Part shown: piece by piece, positions 15,923 through 27,597 of the stretch
Numbering within the stretch: the first letter of the stretch is position 1
Layout: the number at the start of each line of letters is the position of its first letter
Assembly (NCBI RefSeq): GCF_003112675.1
Contig: NZ_BFAY01000012.1
Coordinates: 186,001 to 250,000, forward strand
From: Leptospira johnsonii
GTDB taxonomy: Bacteria > Spirochaetota > Leptospiria > Leptospirales > Leptospiraceae
Length of the DNA: 64,000 nucleotides
Direction: 5' to 3'
Notes under the pieces: model-generated
What the model saw: only the letters and a program-made list of their open reading frames with translations
Told to the model about the DNA's origin: nothing
Databases searched by the model: none
Position numbers and translations under genes: made by a program

Positions 15923-18459
15923 TAGAACTTAACCTCGATACCTATATTAAAGAACGGAATGATCACACCACCCGGCAAAGGAATTGTTCCGAATGTCGGA
16001 CTAGGACTTGGGTTCGTTTTGGAATAAGGTTTCGTATTATCGAAATCTTCTCCGCCCACGTTCTCTCTTAGGTATACGTTTACTATCTCCAGGAAGGTAT
16101 TCACATACCCCCATTCATAATTGAAAAATCTATCGAAACGGATGTCAAGTCGATGATAAGGCTTTAATCTACGACTATTGATATATTCTCCCAGGGCAGG
16201 GTTATTGGCGTATTGAGGCACCCAGTAGGTTTGGCCGTTTGCAGGGTTACTGAACCTTCCTCCGTCATCCCCTACGATAGGCGTAAACGGCCTGCTGGTC
16301 AAGTAGGACCATCTGGCACCGAACTGCCATTCTTGGCTCCATCTCCAGCCGAAGACCATATTGATCACATGGGTCCTGTCATAGTCGTATAATGTCTCTT
16401 TAGAATTCTTATAAAACTCTGCTGCAATCTGGGTCTCTTGAGAGCTCAAAGGAGCCGAACCCGGATCAGGGGTGAATATATTATTATTTCTGAATGTTTG
16501 GGACCAAGTGTAGGTAATCCAACCGAACCAGTTCCTGGTTCCTGGACGGGAGTTTTTACGAAGCACTAATTCGTAACCTCTGGACCAACCGGTTCCACTA
16601 TTGGAGTAGTTTAACTTTTTGTTTACGATAAAAGGTTGAGCGATTCTGCCGTATGGGTCCGGATTTGTTCCGATTGCATCTGTGATATAAGGATCATCCA
16701 CGATCAGGTCGGAGTATTCTTGTTTGAAGAGCTCTCCTTTGATCTGATAATCTCCTGCCAGAAGTTGTTCGATACCACCACCATACTTGAATACCTTTTC
16801 GAAATCTAGATGAGGGTTCCCACTATCCTTATTAAATCTTGTGTCCAGAGGGAAGCGGAAGAAATTACCTCCACCCCCAAAGATGGTGGTTCCTTGTCCG
16901 AACTTATAGGAAGCCTGGGCTCTTGGACCGAATGCGCTATTATTCACGTAAGGAATATAATCGTATCTCATTCCCGGTTCAATTTGTAAACCGCCGAGTT
17001 TAATCTTAGTAGTTAGATAACCGTTATAATATGATCCTCTTGCTTTGATATCTGTCGGGATAGTAGTGAAGTCAGGACTCTGAGTATCATAGGGATTCGG
17101 ACTTAAATTATTCGGATCTGATTGGATAATACTGGAACCGGTAGAATAGTAATTCAGCACTCTGTATTCGGTTCCAAACTCAGCACTGAAATATTTGTTT
17201 GGATCCCAGAAAGCATCCTGACGTACACCGTTATACGCACCGCTGGCCCTGTTCTTTCCTTGGATAGAACCGAATGCAACGTTAAAATCAGTAAAGGGAT
17301 CGTAGCTGATCAAAGTGACACGATTGGAAAAAGTGTCGATCGGCTTCCAAGTATAACGTACTGCTTGGGTCCTGAATCCTTGTCCCGAGGAAATACTCGC
17401 ACCTGCAAATGCGGCTGTGGAATCATTCGCCGGGTCGTTCTGGTATTTGGCAGGGAGATTTGCCGCAAAGTCATCTTTTGAATAGAAGGAATGGAAAGAG
17501 ACCTGATGATGTTCGTTAAAATTATGAACAAACTTTACCTGAGAGTCCACGAATCTAGGAAGTCTGAGTCCCTCTGGAAAGTCTGCTCCTAGGGCGGAAG
17601 TCAAACCTTGTACAAATCTGTCCAAGTATCCCACACGAGCAGAAGCGATCAGATAACCTTTTCCACCGAAAGTAGGGCTCATATAACTGATACTACTAGA
17701 CCAAGCGGAGATGATCAGGTTTTTCTGGGACTTGTCTACCTTATCCACTGTATCTATATGAATGACCCCACCCAATGCGTTATTGAAATTTGCTGGGAAC
17801 ACACCTGTGTAAACGTCAATGGATTTAATCAGGTTGGCGTTTACCACCGCACTCAATCCATCGAAGTGAAATGGATAAAGAATAGGAAGGTCGTCCACTA
17901 AATATAAGTTCGAGTTCGGATCGGAACCCCGGATCACGTAATTGTTTGCACCACCACCGAATGCGGCAGAAGGCACCACGCCCGGAATAGTTTCCAATGC
18001 ACGTAAAGGCTCGCCGAAAGTACCGGGCATCCTTTTGATCTCTTCGTATTTGATTGTGGTTCTGGAAAGTATTGGCTTATCTCTTTCTGCGGAAACTGTG
18101 ATTGTACCCTTAGGCTCCTTTGTTTTAGGAGAGCCTACAGAAGAATCCGAACCTGCATCCGTATAAAGAGTAACTGTTTGGCCTGAGGCTTCGACGTTAC
18201 CTTTGATATCCTGCATATCTTCAATTTTTAAGATGCGGAAAGTATAAATGCCTGGAGAAGGTACAACAGCGTCGAAATAACCTTCCGCGTCTGTTCTATA
18301 GATCTTTTTGGTTTCAAAAAGTAAAACCTGGGTCTTAGCTTCTCCTTGATTTTTTTGTCTAGAGAATAACCTAGCTTTAAAGGTTACTTCTGCAAACAAA
18401 TCCAAGGGAGCGATTGCCGCGAGAAAAGCGATTTTGATCAGGACTTTTTTTAACTTCAT
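15922..18459 (-). CDS. TonB-dependent outer-membrane receptor
   Basis: The 845-residue protein has a signal peptide (~1-23) and an N-terminal carboxypeptidase-regulatory-like β-domain (~24-105). A plug domain (~115-260) contains GTITVSAERDKP, RALETIPGVVPSAAFGGGAN, YVIRGSDPNSNLYLVDDLP and GGVIHIDT. A long β-barrel ends in Phe (NIGIEVKF). The CarboxypepD_reg-plug layout resembles receptors for large or polymeric ligands, but the substrate cannot be read from sequence. It overlaps the upstream lipoprotein gene by 4 bp and the downstream one by 1 bp. Confidence 0.9.
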   Translation of the reverse strand: MKLKKVLIKIAFLAAIAPLDLFAEVTFKARLFSRQKNQGEAKTQVLLFETKKIYRTDAEGYFDAVVPSPGIYTFRILKIEDMQDIKGNVEASGQTVTLYTDAGSDSSVGSPKTKEPKGTITVSAERDKPILSRTTIKYEEIKRMPGTFGEPLRALETIPGVVPSAAFGGGANNYVIRGSDPNSNLYLVDDLPILYPFHFDGLSAVVNANLIKSIDVYTGVFPANFNNALGGVIHIDTVDKVDKSQKNLIISAWSSSISYMSPTFGGKGYLIASARVGYLDRFVQGLTSALGADFPEGLRLPRFVDSQVKFVHNFNEHHQVSFHSFYSKDDFAANLPAKYQNDPANDSTAAFAGASISSGQGFRTQAVRYTWKPIDTFSNRVTLISYDPFTDFNVAFGSIQGKNRASGAYNGVRQDAFWDPNKYFSAEFGTEYRVLNYYSTGSSIIQSDPNNLSPNPYDTQSPDFTTIPTDIKARGSYYNGYLTTKIKLGGLQIEPGMRYDYIPYVNNSAFGPRAQASYKFGQGTTIFGGGGNFFRFPLDTRFNKDSGNPHLDFEKVFKYGGGIEQLLAGDYQIKGELFKQEYSDLIVDDPYITDAIGTNPDPYGRIAQPFIVNKKLNYSNSGTGWSRGYELVLRKNSRPGTRNWFGWITYTWSQTFRNNNIFTPDPGSAPLSSQETQIAAEFYKNSKETLYDYDRTHVINMVFGWRWSQEWQFGARWSYLTSRPFTPIVGDDGGRFSNPANGQTYWVPQYANNPALGEYINSRRLKPYHRLDIRFDRFFNYEWGYVNTFLEIVNVYLRENVGGEDFDNTKPYSKTNPSPSPTFGTIPLPGGVIIPFFNIGIEVKF

Positions 18460-18797
18460 GGCAATTTAGGATCCACAAACACATCTTTAAAATTCAAATA
18501 CCAAGGGATCTCTCCCGCAGGTTTATCATAGTAGATCCAAAGACAAACCACAGGATAAGAGTTGAAAGGGCATTCTGCCTTAGTGATCGCGATACTGCAA
18601 AGATCTAAATTTCTTCTTTGTACATCTCCTATCGCTACTGGGAAATTTGGTGGGATCGGGTCCCCACATTTTTTGGAAAGATATTCTGCCGCAGCATAGA
18701 TCTGGCTGTTTGCGTCCCCTTGAGGAACCGTATCTTCCTGAACACAATCTATGAATAAAATACAAAAGAAGCTGAATACGAATAGTCGGGTTTTCAT
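18456..18797 (-). CDS. Small Cys-containing lipoprotein of TonB locus
   Basis: The 113-residue protein begins with a signal peptide and candidate lipobox LFIDC (C18). The mature part has four more cysteines (KKCGD, LDLCS, AECPF, VVCLW). No family is recognised. It overlaps both neighbours by 4 bp, so it belongs to the TonB-receptor operon. A role as a ligand-binding partner next to the receptor is inferred from position only. Confidence 0.7.
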   Translation of the reverse strand: MKTRLFVFSFFCILFIDCVQEDTVPQGDANSQIYAAAEYLSKKCGDPIPPNFPVAIGDVQRRNLDLCSIAITKAECPFNSYPVVCLWIYYDKPAGEIPWYLNFKDVFVDPKLP

Positions 18798-19201
18798 TTT
18801 TTACCCGCCTCGTTCGGACTTACAGAAGGAGAACCGATCACTGTACCTTTCACTTTCAGAACACTTATTGTGCCGACCGGAAAAAATAGGTGAGTCTCCT
18901 GCCAGTATTTTACCTTGATCAAACTTTTCCCTCCCGGGATCTTTTGAACAGCTTCACTAAGTGCATAATCCATATTTAATGGATTGGTGACCGGGATAAG
19001 TCCGAACAAAAAGAAAACGGAACTTTCTCCGCTAGAAACTCCTAATTCCATATAATCTTTGGAACGAATGATTGTAGCGGAATCTATGAGTTGGGTACTT
19101 GTTACTCTGCCTCCCACATCGGTTCGGCTAAAAGTACCGGAGCATGCTTCGACCGTTAAAAAAATAAACGAGAGCAAAATATAGATTTGGATCCGAATCA
19201 T
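18794..19201 (-). CDS. Lipoprotein, paralogue of upstream gene
   Basis: The 135-residue protein starts with a signal peptide and candidate lipobox TVEAC (C20). The mature part contains FLFGLIPVTNPLNMDYALSE and SLIKVKYWQETHLFFPVGTI. This matches in layout the ALINVRYWTDKTILLFFTI segment of the neighbouring 126-residue lipoprotein, which suggests a tandem duplication. The function is unknown. It lies 12 bp after that gene and overlaps the next by 4 bp. Confidence 0.68.
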   Translation of the reverse strand: MIRIQIYILLSFIFLTVEACSGTFSRTDVGGRVTSTQLIDSATIIRSKDYMELGVSSGESSVFFLFGLIPVTNPLNMDYALSEAVQKIPGGKSLIKVKYWQETHLFFPVGTISVLKVKGTVIGSPSVSPNEAGKK

Positions 19202-19213
19202 AGGAAGCCCGAA

Positions 19214-19594
19214 TTAACGGCCTTTCTTTCTCGGGTCCGTAGGTTCTTCTTCGAATTTGATCGCTTCTGCCGAGATATGAAGTCGATTGATAGTGAAGAA
19301 GAGTAGGATGGTTTTATCTGTCCAATATCTGACATTGATCAAAGCATCCGCTTCCTTTTCCTTTTTTAGTTCCTCCAATAGTTGGTCGATCGGAGGTTCT
19401 CCTAAAGGAATTCCAATTATAGCTATATCAAAAGTGAACCAGTGCTTCGTACCTTCCACCGGAGAGACCACTTTATATTTTTTGTCTGCTACCGGGACAG
19501 TGCTAGTGGCAAGTCCCGCGCTAGAAGTAGCACAAGATGCCAGCAATGCTGTAAGTACGATGGATAAGACTAGCCCGTAAATACGAGGTTTCAT
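19214..19594 (-). CDS. Lipoprotein, first gene of TonB operon
   Basis: The 126-residue protein has a signal peptide and a strong lipobox LLASC (C21) followed by a Ser/Thr/Ala-rich linker. The mature domain contains FDIAIIGIPLGEPPIDQLLEEL and ALINVRYWTDKTILLFF, related to the next gene. It is the promoter-proximal member of the minus-strand series that runs to tonB. No known function. Confidence 0.72.
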   Translation of the reverse strand: MKPRIYGLVLSIVLTALLASCATSSAGLATSTVPVADKKYKVVSPVEGTKHWFTFDIAIIGIPLGEPPIDQLLEELKKEKEADALINVRYWTDKTILLFFTINRLHISAEAIKFEEEPTDPRKKGR

Positions 19595-19827
19595 GTTTTT
19601 TCCTTTCCTGGGAACCGACTCAGGTCTAACTAAATTTCTTGTTAGAACAGAGACTTTTCGCGATTGAGGTTCAATCTTTAGTATCCACCATCAATCTCCC
19701 AAAAGACATATTTTCCAAGAAAAAAAATTCCACCCGGAACCAGAATCACTATGATGTGGTCGGGACAAACATCGTTTATGAGGGAGAATATATTACAAAA
19801 CCATGATTGTTTGGTTTCGTCGAATAT
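19595..19827. promoter_or_regulatory. Spacer upstream of TonB operon
   Basis: The 233-bp gap separates the meaB stop from the first lipoprotein gene, both on the minus strand. It must hold the meaB 3' end and the TonB-operon promoter. A weak hairpin (AAACCA/TGGTTT within 19798-19817) lies just after meaB. CTAAC/GTTAG flank a ten-base AT-rich loop near 19631-19650. I see no Fur-box-like or riboswitch-like sequence. Confidence 0.4.
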
Positions 19828-20871
19828 TTAAATTTGATTATCTTCGTTCTTATAATACTTCACAAGTCTGCGAGCGGTTTGATAAGAACCTGCCAGTCCT
19901 TGGGTTACAAGTTCTTCTGCTTTATGGAAATCATTTCCTAGCTTAGAAAAGAAATCATCCAGCAACATGGATTGAACCGATTCGTGTAACCAATGTTTGG
20001 CCTGTTCTTTTCTTTTTTTATCAAGATAGCCATTGTCTTTGATGGCTTGTATGAAGTTCAGAATTTCAGTCCAGATCTCGGAGATACCTTCTCCAGTAAC
20101 CGCTGAGCATGTTCTAACCTCTGTTCTTATGCCTGATTCATGAGTGGGAAGAAAATGAACTGCAGAAATTGTCTCCGCTTTTGCCCGATTGGCTCTGCCC
20201 AGATTTTCTCCATCCGCTTTGGTAATAGCGATCATATCCGCCATCTCCATGATCCCACGTTTGATTCCCTGTAATTCGTCTCCCGCTCCTGCTATTAAAA
20301 GAAGAAGGAAGATATCCACCATAGAGTTGACTGCAGTTTCAGACTGCCCTACACCTACTGTTTCCACAAGTACTGTATCGAATCCAGCAGCTTCGCATAG
20401 AAAGATGGTCTCTCTAGTTTTACGTGCGACTCCACCTAAGGAATCTCCGGAAGGAGAAGGGCGAATGAATACTTCCTTTCTACGGGAGAGAGTTTCCATT
20501 CTGGTCTTATCTCCCAAAATAGAACCTCTGGATAATTGCGAGGTAGGATCTATCGTAAGTACGGCGACCTTTCTACCTTGATCTATCAGATGATTTCCGA
20601 ACGCTTCTATAAAAGTGCTTTTGCCGACTCCTGGAATACCTGTGATGCCCACTCGGATACTTTTGCCGGAATGAGGTAAACATTTTTCTAATATAGCTTC
20701 TGCAAGTTCTTGGTGAGAATGTAAGGTACTCTCCACAAGTGTGATTGCTCTGCTTAATAAAACGATATCTCCGGAGAGAATTCCTCGGGAAAAAGTTTCC
20801 GCATCCGGAAGGCTCTTCTTTTTGACGGAGCCTCGGATATGGGTATCTTCTTTTCCCTCGGTTTCGGGCAT
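19828..20871 (-). CDS. meaB: Methylmalonyl-CoA mutase-associated GTPase MeaB
   Basis: The 347-residue G3E-family GTPase has Walker A GITGIPGVGKSTF (~77-89), a DPTS segment, VETVGVGQSE and the TKAD guanine-specificity motif. MeaB/ArgK proteins load and protect adenosylcobalamin on methylmalonyl-CoA mutase. The gene directly follows mutB with a 7-bp gap, fitting a dedicated chaperone in the same operon. Confidence 0.93.
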   Translation of the reverse strand: MPETEGKEDTHIRGSVKKKSLPDAETFSRGILSGDIVLLSRAITLVESTLHSHQELAEAILEKCLPHSGKSIRVGITGIPGVGKSTFIEAFGNHLIDQGRKVAVLTIDPTSQLSRGSILGDKTRMETLSRRKEVFIRPSPSGDSLGGVARKTRETIFLCEAAGFDTVLVETVGVGQSETAVNSMVDIFLLLLIAGAGDELQGIKRGIMEMADMIAITKADGENLGRANRAKAETISAVHFLPTHESGIRTEVRTCSAVTGEGISEIWTEILNFIQAIKDNGYLDKKRKEQAKHWLHESVQSMLLDDFFSKLGNDFHKAEELVTQGLAGSYQTARRLVKYYKNEDNQI

Positions 20872-20878
20872 GAGTAGA

Positions 20879-23052
<2,174 letters not shown>

Positions 23053-23056
<4 letters not shown>

Positions 23057-24930
23057 TGGATTCCCAGCCTCTTTTGAAGATCGGAAAGTGTTTCTAGTAG
23101 ATTGGATCGAACATGGATAAATCCGTTTACACCTGCAGATTCCAGTTCGGAAAGAATTTCTTTTGGATAACCGGCCACGAGTGAGATAGGCTTTTGATTT
23201 AATTTGGGAAGGACTTCCTTCACATAAGAAGTTACTTCTTCGTCGGAACTACAGAATACTATCATCTGTGGGTTTTCTTTTTGGATGCCTGCAATCGCTT
23301 CTTCGGAGGTTTCGTAACTTCCCGGATCGATTACATTAAATCCTGCACATCCTAAAAAGTTGAGAGAGAAGATCGCTCTTGCCTTCTTCATTTTCAGGTC
23401 ACCCAAAGGAAGAAGAAGTACTTTTACAGAAGTTTTGTTCTGGGCTTCGTATCTTTCCGTTTTCATCCGGATCTCTTCGATTGCATCTCCTGCAAAAAAC
23501 TCAGGGATTTTAAGCACTTTAAGTTCGTTAGAAGTAGAAGGGATTTCCACAGACTTGATATTTTTATTTAAGTCTTTGTTCTGGATCTTATCCTTAGGAT
23601 TTGGATATTGGGTGGTCCCAAGGAAGATCTCTTTACGAGTAGAGTAATTTTCTTCTTTCTTCTTTCTGGATTCTAAAATGGAATTTTGGATCTTTCCGGA
23701 CTTCAAAGATTCTAAGAATCCGCCGTCCTTCTCCACTTCTGTGAAAAGTTTCCAAGCTTGTTCAGTGATCTGGTCTGTGATTGTTTCTATGTAATAAGAA
23801 CCGGAAGAAGGATCCGCAACCTTATCCAAATAAGATTCATGTTTTAAGAGTAACTGCACATTTCTTGCGATCCGAAGAGAGAAAGAATCAGCTGGCTGCA
23901 ATAAATGATCGAACGGAAGAACATTGATGATCTCTGCTCCACCGATGGCAGCAGAGATTGCCTCCGTGGTACCTCTTAAAATATTATTATGAAGATCATA
24001 GATCCCGTAATTGTATCTTGCGGTTTCTGCCTCGATAAACGGAAGAGAAGCTTCTCCCTTATCGGAAGAATAAGAAGAAAAAATTTCCGCCCAAAGAGTT
24101 CTTGCCGCTCTGAACTTAGCGATCTCTAAGAAATAATCCGGACCGATTGTAAATTGGAAGATAGTCTGGGAGTTTACTATTTCCGGAGAGACTCCTAATT
24201 CTCCCAATCGATACAAATACTCGGAGCCTAAAGCAAGAGTATAAGCAAGCTCTTGAACAATCGTGGAGCCGCTGTCCCTAAATGTAGAGGAATGGATAGT
24301 CAATGCGCGGAAATTTTTCCATTTTCCAGCAAGTTCTGTCAGGATAGGTTTCAGAGTTTCCGGACCATGTCCGCCTGAATGACTTTGTCTTGCGAGAATT
24401 CTATACGGATCGTAACCTAGTCCGCCCACAAGAGTTTTGTTTTTAGGAAGCCAGGAATAAAGTTCGGGCGATCTTTCTTCCGCTACGAAATGAAGAGTGA
24501 TCTCGTTAAGAGGTAGGTCAGCGAGTAAGAAAGCGAGATCCTTTTCATTCTTAATTTGGATCCCTTTTCTTCCGGAACCCACATCTGCAAGCACAAGGCC
24601 CAATGCGGAAACCCCGTTGGAGACGGCTTCTATTGCTAATTCTTTTGCGGTTTTGAGATCTGGAGTATCGATATCTTGCCTGATACTCCAATCGTTTGTA
24701 AGTTTACGAGTAGATCTAAGATAAGGAAATTTTCCGGGCAGATTGGAAAGGAGCCATTCCTTTCCTTTTAGATTTTCTTTTCTATAAAACGGCTGGATCT
24801 TAAATCCTTCTTGGGTTTCCCAAACCAGTTTTTTTTCGAAATCCGCACCTTTAAGATCCTTTTGGATTAGGTTCGTCCACTCTTCGGTAGAAACCGGTGG
24901 AAATTCGGAGAAAAGTTTTTCTGATGCCAT
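23053..24930 (-). CDS. mutA: Methylmalonyl-CoA mutase small (beta) subunit
   Basis: The 625-residue protein is homologous to the large subunit but lacks the DxHxxG cobalamin-binding motif, as expected for the non-catalytic partner of the heterodimer. Recognisable segments are [40 protein letters not shown] and [17 protein letters not shown]. It lies 11 bp downstream of terC and overlaps mutB by 4 bp. Confidence 0.92.
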
Positions 24931-24941
24931 TCTATTTGCCG

Positions 24942-25931
24942 TCAGGCTCCTTTTTTCGTTTTAAGATAATGAGGTATGGAAGCGAGTATGGAAAATAATA
25001 GAGTTCCTACGATCACCACCAAAGAGATCTCAATAGATACATGGATCACTCTTCCGAAAACATATCCGGAAAACGCAGGAAGAAGAAGTTTTACTCCCAC
25101 AAACGCAAGTAGAAGTGAAACTCCTTTTTTTAGATACACGAACAGTTCCATTACTCCTCCCAAAAGGAAGAACAAAGATCTGAGTCCTAGGATCGCGAAT
25201 ACGTTAGATGTATAGATGATAAAACTATCTTGGGTAATGGAGAAGATCGCAGGAATAGAATCGATCGCGAAAAGAATATCGCTGAATTCCACAACGATCA
25301 ATATCAGGAAAGTAGAAGTAAAAAGAGTTTTTCCATGTTCTTTTACCAAAAACTTTTCCGGATGGAATGTTTTGGAGATAGGAAGAACTTTGCGAGCGTA
25401 CTTCAGAAGTTTCATTTCTTCCGGATCGAAATCTTCTTCTTCGTCATGGAAGTACATCTTCCATGCGGAGTAGAGAAGTAAGATTCCGAAAAGGTATAGG
25501 ATCCATTCAAATCTAGAAACTAATTCAGCGCCGGAAAAGATCATTGCTGCTCGGAAGATCAATGCGCCTATAATCCCCCATTTTAAGATCATGGGTTGGT
25601 ATTGGGACTGTATCCTGAACTTTGCAAAGATCATGATGAACACGAAAAGATTATCCACAGAAAGTGAATATTCCAGAAGATATCCCGCTAAGAATTCCAG
25701 GGTCTTTTGTTTTGCAAGTCCGGGGTTACTCGGGTCTTCGTGGAAGATATAAACTAAAAGAGAAAAACTGAAAGCAAGAGTGACCCAGAACAGAGTCCAG
25801 TAACCCGACTCTCTGAGAGAGAGCTTATGGGCTCTTTTATTCATTACGAATAGGTCCAAATAAATCAAAAGGCCTACCACGACAGAAAAAATAAGAAAAA
25901 GTGTAGAATCTTTTTGGCTAAACGAGATCAT
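24942..25931 (-). CDS. TerC-family integral membrane protein
   Basis: The 329-residue protein has about nine membrane helices and the TerC signatures LEYSLSVDNLFVF and EFSDILFAIDSIPAIFSIT, with conserved membrane Asp residues. TerC/Alx proteins are linked to metal (Mn) efflux or insertion of exported metalloproteins, and to tellurite resistance in plasmid versions. Its short distance to mutA (11 bp) suggests cotranscription with the mutase genes, although no functional link is known. Confidence 0.88.
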   Translation of the reverse strand: MISFSQKDSTLFLIFSVVVGLLIYLDLFVMNKRAHKLSLRESGYWTLFWVTLAFSFSLLVYIFHEDPSNPGLAKQKTLEFLAGYLLEYSLSVDNLFVFIMIFAKFRIQSQYQPMILKWGIIGALIFRAAMIFSGAELVSRFEWILYLFGILLLYSAWKMYFHDEEEDFDPEEMKLLKYARKVLPISKTFHPEKFLVKEHGKTLFTSTFLILIVVEFSDILFAIDSIPAIFSITQDSFIIYTSNVFAILGLRSLFFLLGGVMELFVYLKKGVSLLLAFVGVKLLLPAFSGYVFGRVIHVSIEISLVVIVGTLLFSILASIPHYLKTKKGA

Positions 25932-26034
25932 CGCTGCTTCCGGGGCCCAATTTGGGCCTTTGAAAGACAGGTTCCTCGGTTTGATCTGGAAGACAATCCC
26001 AAATCGCCGGGTGTTTGGAGATTAGGAGCTCTTA
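25932..26034. promoter_or_regulatory. Divergent promoter region terC / lysoplasmalogenase
   Basis: This 103-bp gap separates divergent genes. It contains the inverted repeat GGCCCAA/TTGGGCC with a one-base centre (25944-25958), close to the terC start. A good ribosome site (TTAGGAGCT) precedes ATG 26035. The repeat could be an operator or a leader hairpin for terC. No -10/-35 pair is assigned. Confidence 0.4.
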
Positions 26035-26664
26035 ATGATTTATATTATATTCCCAATTTTGGCCCTGGTTCATTTAGGAGTTCTATTTTTAGGTTCAGAC
26101 ATATTTCTACTTCGTTTGATTTCCAAAATTGTTCCTATTCTATATTTAATCGCGTTAAGTGTGGGAGAAGGAAGATGGAAAACCAGAGTAGGGATTTGGC
26201 TCGGTATCGGTTTGGTATTTTCACTCGGAGGAGATACGATCTTAGCTTTCCCCGACAAATATTTTGTTTTCGGTTTGGGCAGTTTCTTAATCGCTCAGGT
26301 AGCATATTCCGTTAGCTTTTCTTGGGGAAATCCAGTACATTTCTTAAGATTAATCCCTTATGTTCTTTTCGGTGTTTCTTATTTTTATTGGCTTCTTCCT
26401 GGGATTGCACCTGCGTTAACCATTCCAGTTGCGGTTTACGTGTCAGCAATCTGCGTAATGGGTTGGAGATCCGCGGCTAGAGAAGTTTCTTCGAGAGACA
26501 GATGGTTGGGAATTTTGGGAGCGATCAGTTTTATTATTTCCGATTCTATCATCGCGCTCGGACAATTCACTCCGAACAAACTTCCTTTCCACGGAGTTTG
26601 GGTGATGTCGACTTACTATATAGCTCAATTTTTGATCTATCTTTCCCAAGAAGAAGAGGAATAA
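26035..26664 (+). CDS. Lysoplasmalogenase-like YhhN/TMEM86 family membrane protein
   Basis: The 209-residue protein consists of about seven to eight membrane helices with YhhN-family features: FSLGGDTILAF, LGSFLIAQVAYSVSF and FIISDSIIALGQF with conserved Asp residues. Family members hydrolyse the vinyl-ether bond of lysoplasmalogens. Whether this bacterium makes plasmalogens is not shown here, so the substrate is uncertain. It is preceded by a strong ribosome site. Confidence 0.8.
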   Translation: MIYIIFPILALVHLGVLFLGSDIFLLRLISKIVPILYLIALSVGEGRWKTRVGIWLGIGLVFSLGGDTILAFPDKYFVFGLGSFLIAQVAYSVSFSWGNPVHFLRLIPYVLFGVSYFYWLLPGIAPALTIPVAVYVSAICVMGWRSAAREVSSRDRWLGILGAISFIISDSIIALGQFTPNKLPFHGVWVMSTYYIAQFLIYLSQEEEE

Positions 26665-26731
26665 AATAGAAAAAATTATTATTGAACCGACTTGAAAATC
26701 CCCTAGAATTGTCGCGACCGGAGTATGCAGA

Positions 26732-27475
26732 ATGAGTATTAAACCTTTAAAAGAAACTACATTTTTAGAAGCCGTGGCGGCTGCGATCCAGCATGAGAAG
26801 GACTACTTCGAATTTTATATGGATACGTACGAAAAACTCCCTCCGGGAAGAACTAGGGAATTATTCGAAAAGCTCGCAGAGGAAGTGGATGAACATATCA
26901 AATTCATCCAAGAGATCTATCAGGTAGCAGAAGGCGCCGAACTTCCGAACTTAAAACAATTGGCTGCAATTCATAAATTCCACCAAACCACCATCCAAAA
27001 GATCATGAATAAGGTGGAACGTACTATTATCAGTGGTTCCGGATCCAAGGACGCTCACGAGGCTCTCGAACTCGCGATCAGAGAAGCGGAGAACTCGGTA
27101 GCATTCTACGAAAAGCTCACCACTAAATTCGAAGATTCGAATATTAGACTATTGTTTTCTAAGCTCATGGACTACAGCCATAATTACCAATCCTTGCTCG
27201 AAGCTGAGTTGAATACATTCGACCAGACTAGTTCCGCAGGCGGAGCTTACTTCTGGGACGAACAAGCGGAAGAGGTAGCAAAAGCTGTAGGGAATTCTAA
27301 GCCTAACAATAAGGTTTCTAAAGGGCTGAAACCTTCTAAACCTGTCAAAAAAGCTGCGGCTAAAAAAGTAGTAAAGAAGGCTGCTCCTAAAAAAGCTAAG
27401 GTCGCGGCTAAGAAAAAGCCTGCCCCTAAAAAAGCTGCTCCCAAGAAAAAGGCCGCTTCCAAAAAGAAAAAGTAA
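26732..27475 (+). CDS. Ferritin-like protein with histone-H1-like C-terminal tail
   Basis: The first ~165 residues form two helical pairs like a rubrerythrin/ferritin-like four-helix fold: AAIQHEKDYFEFYMDTYEKL, LFEKLAEEVDEHIKFI, ALELAIREAENSVAFYEKL and LLFSKLMDYSHNYQSLLEAE. Potential metal ligands such as E22, E118, D147 and H150 are visible. The first ExxH is not in canonical spacing, so iron binding is uncertain. Residues ~190-247 are almost only Lys, Ala and Pro (PKKAAPKKK-type repeats), as in histone H1 or bacterial H1-like proteins. This suggests a DNA-binding protein with a possible Dps-like protective role. The fusion is intact with no frameshift. Confidence 0.75.
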   Translation: MSIKPLKETTFLEAVAAAIQHEKDYFEFYMDTYEKLPPGRTRELFEKLAEEVDEHIKFIQEIYQVAEGAELPNLKQLAAIHKFHQTTIQKIMNKVERTIISGSGSKDAHEALELAIREAENSVAFYEKLTTKFEDSNIRLLFSKLMDYSHNYQSLLEAELNTFDQTSSAGGAYFWDEQAEEVAKAVGNSKPNNKVSKGLKPSKPVKKAAAKKVVKKAAPKKAKVAAKKKPAPKKAAPKKKAASKKKK

Positions 27476-27483
27476 GAACTAGA

Positions 27484-27509
27484 AAACCGGGAACTTTGTT
27501 TCCCGGTTT
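27484..27509 (+). terminator. Terminator after ferritin-like gene
   Basis: AAACCGGGAA (27484-27493) pairs perfectly with TTCCCGGTTT (27500-27509) around a six-base loop. It starts 8 bases after the stop. The trailing sequence CGCCTTT has only a weak T-tract. Confidence 0.75.
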
Positions 27510-27597
27510 CGCCTTTGGCTCGGAGTTTAAACCTTTTGGAAGAAGTTCTTAAAAAAGAAGTTTTCCCTGCTAAGGACAGATCCAATCTAGCCCCGAG

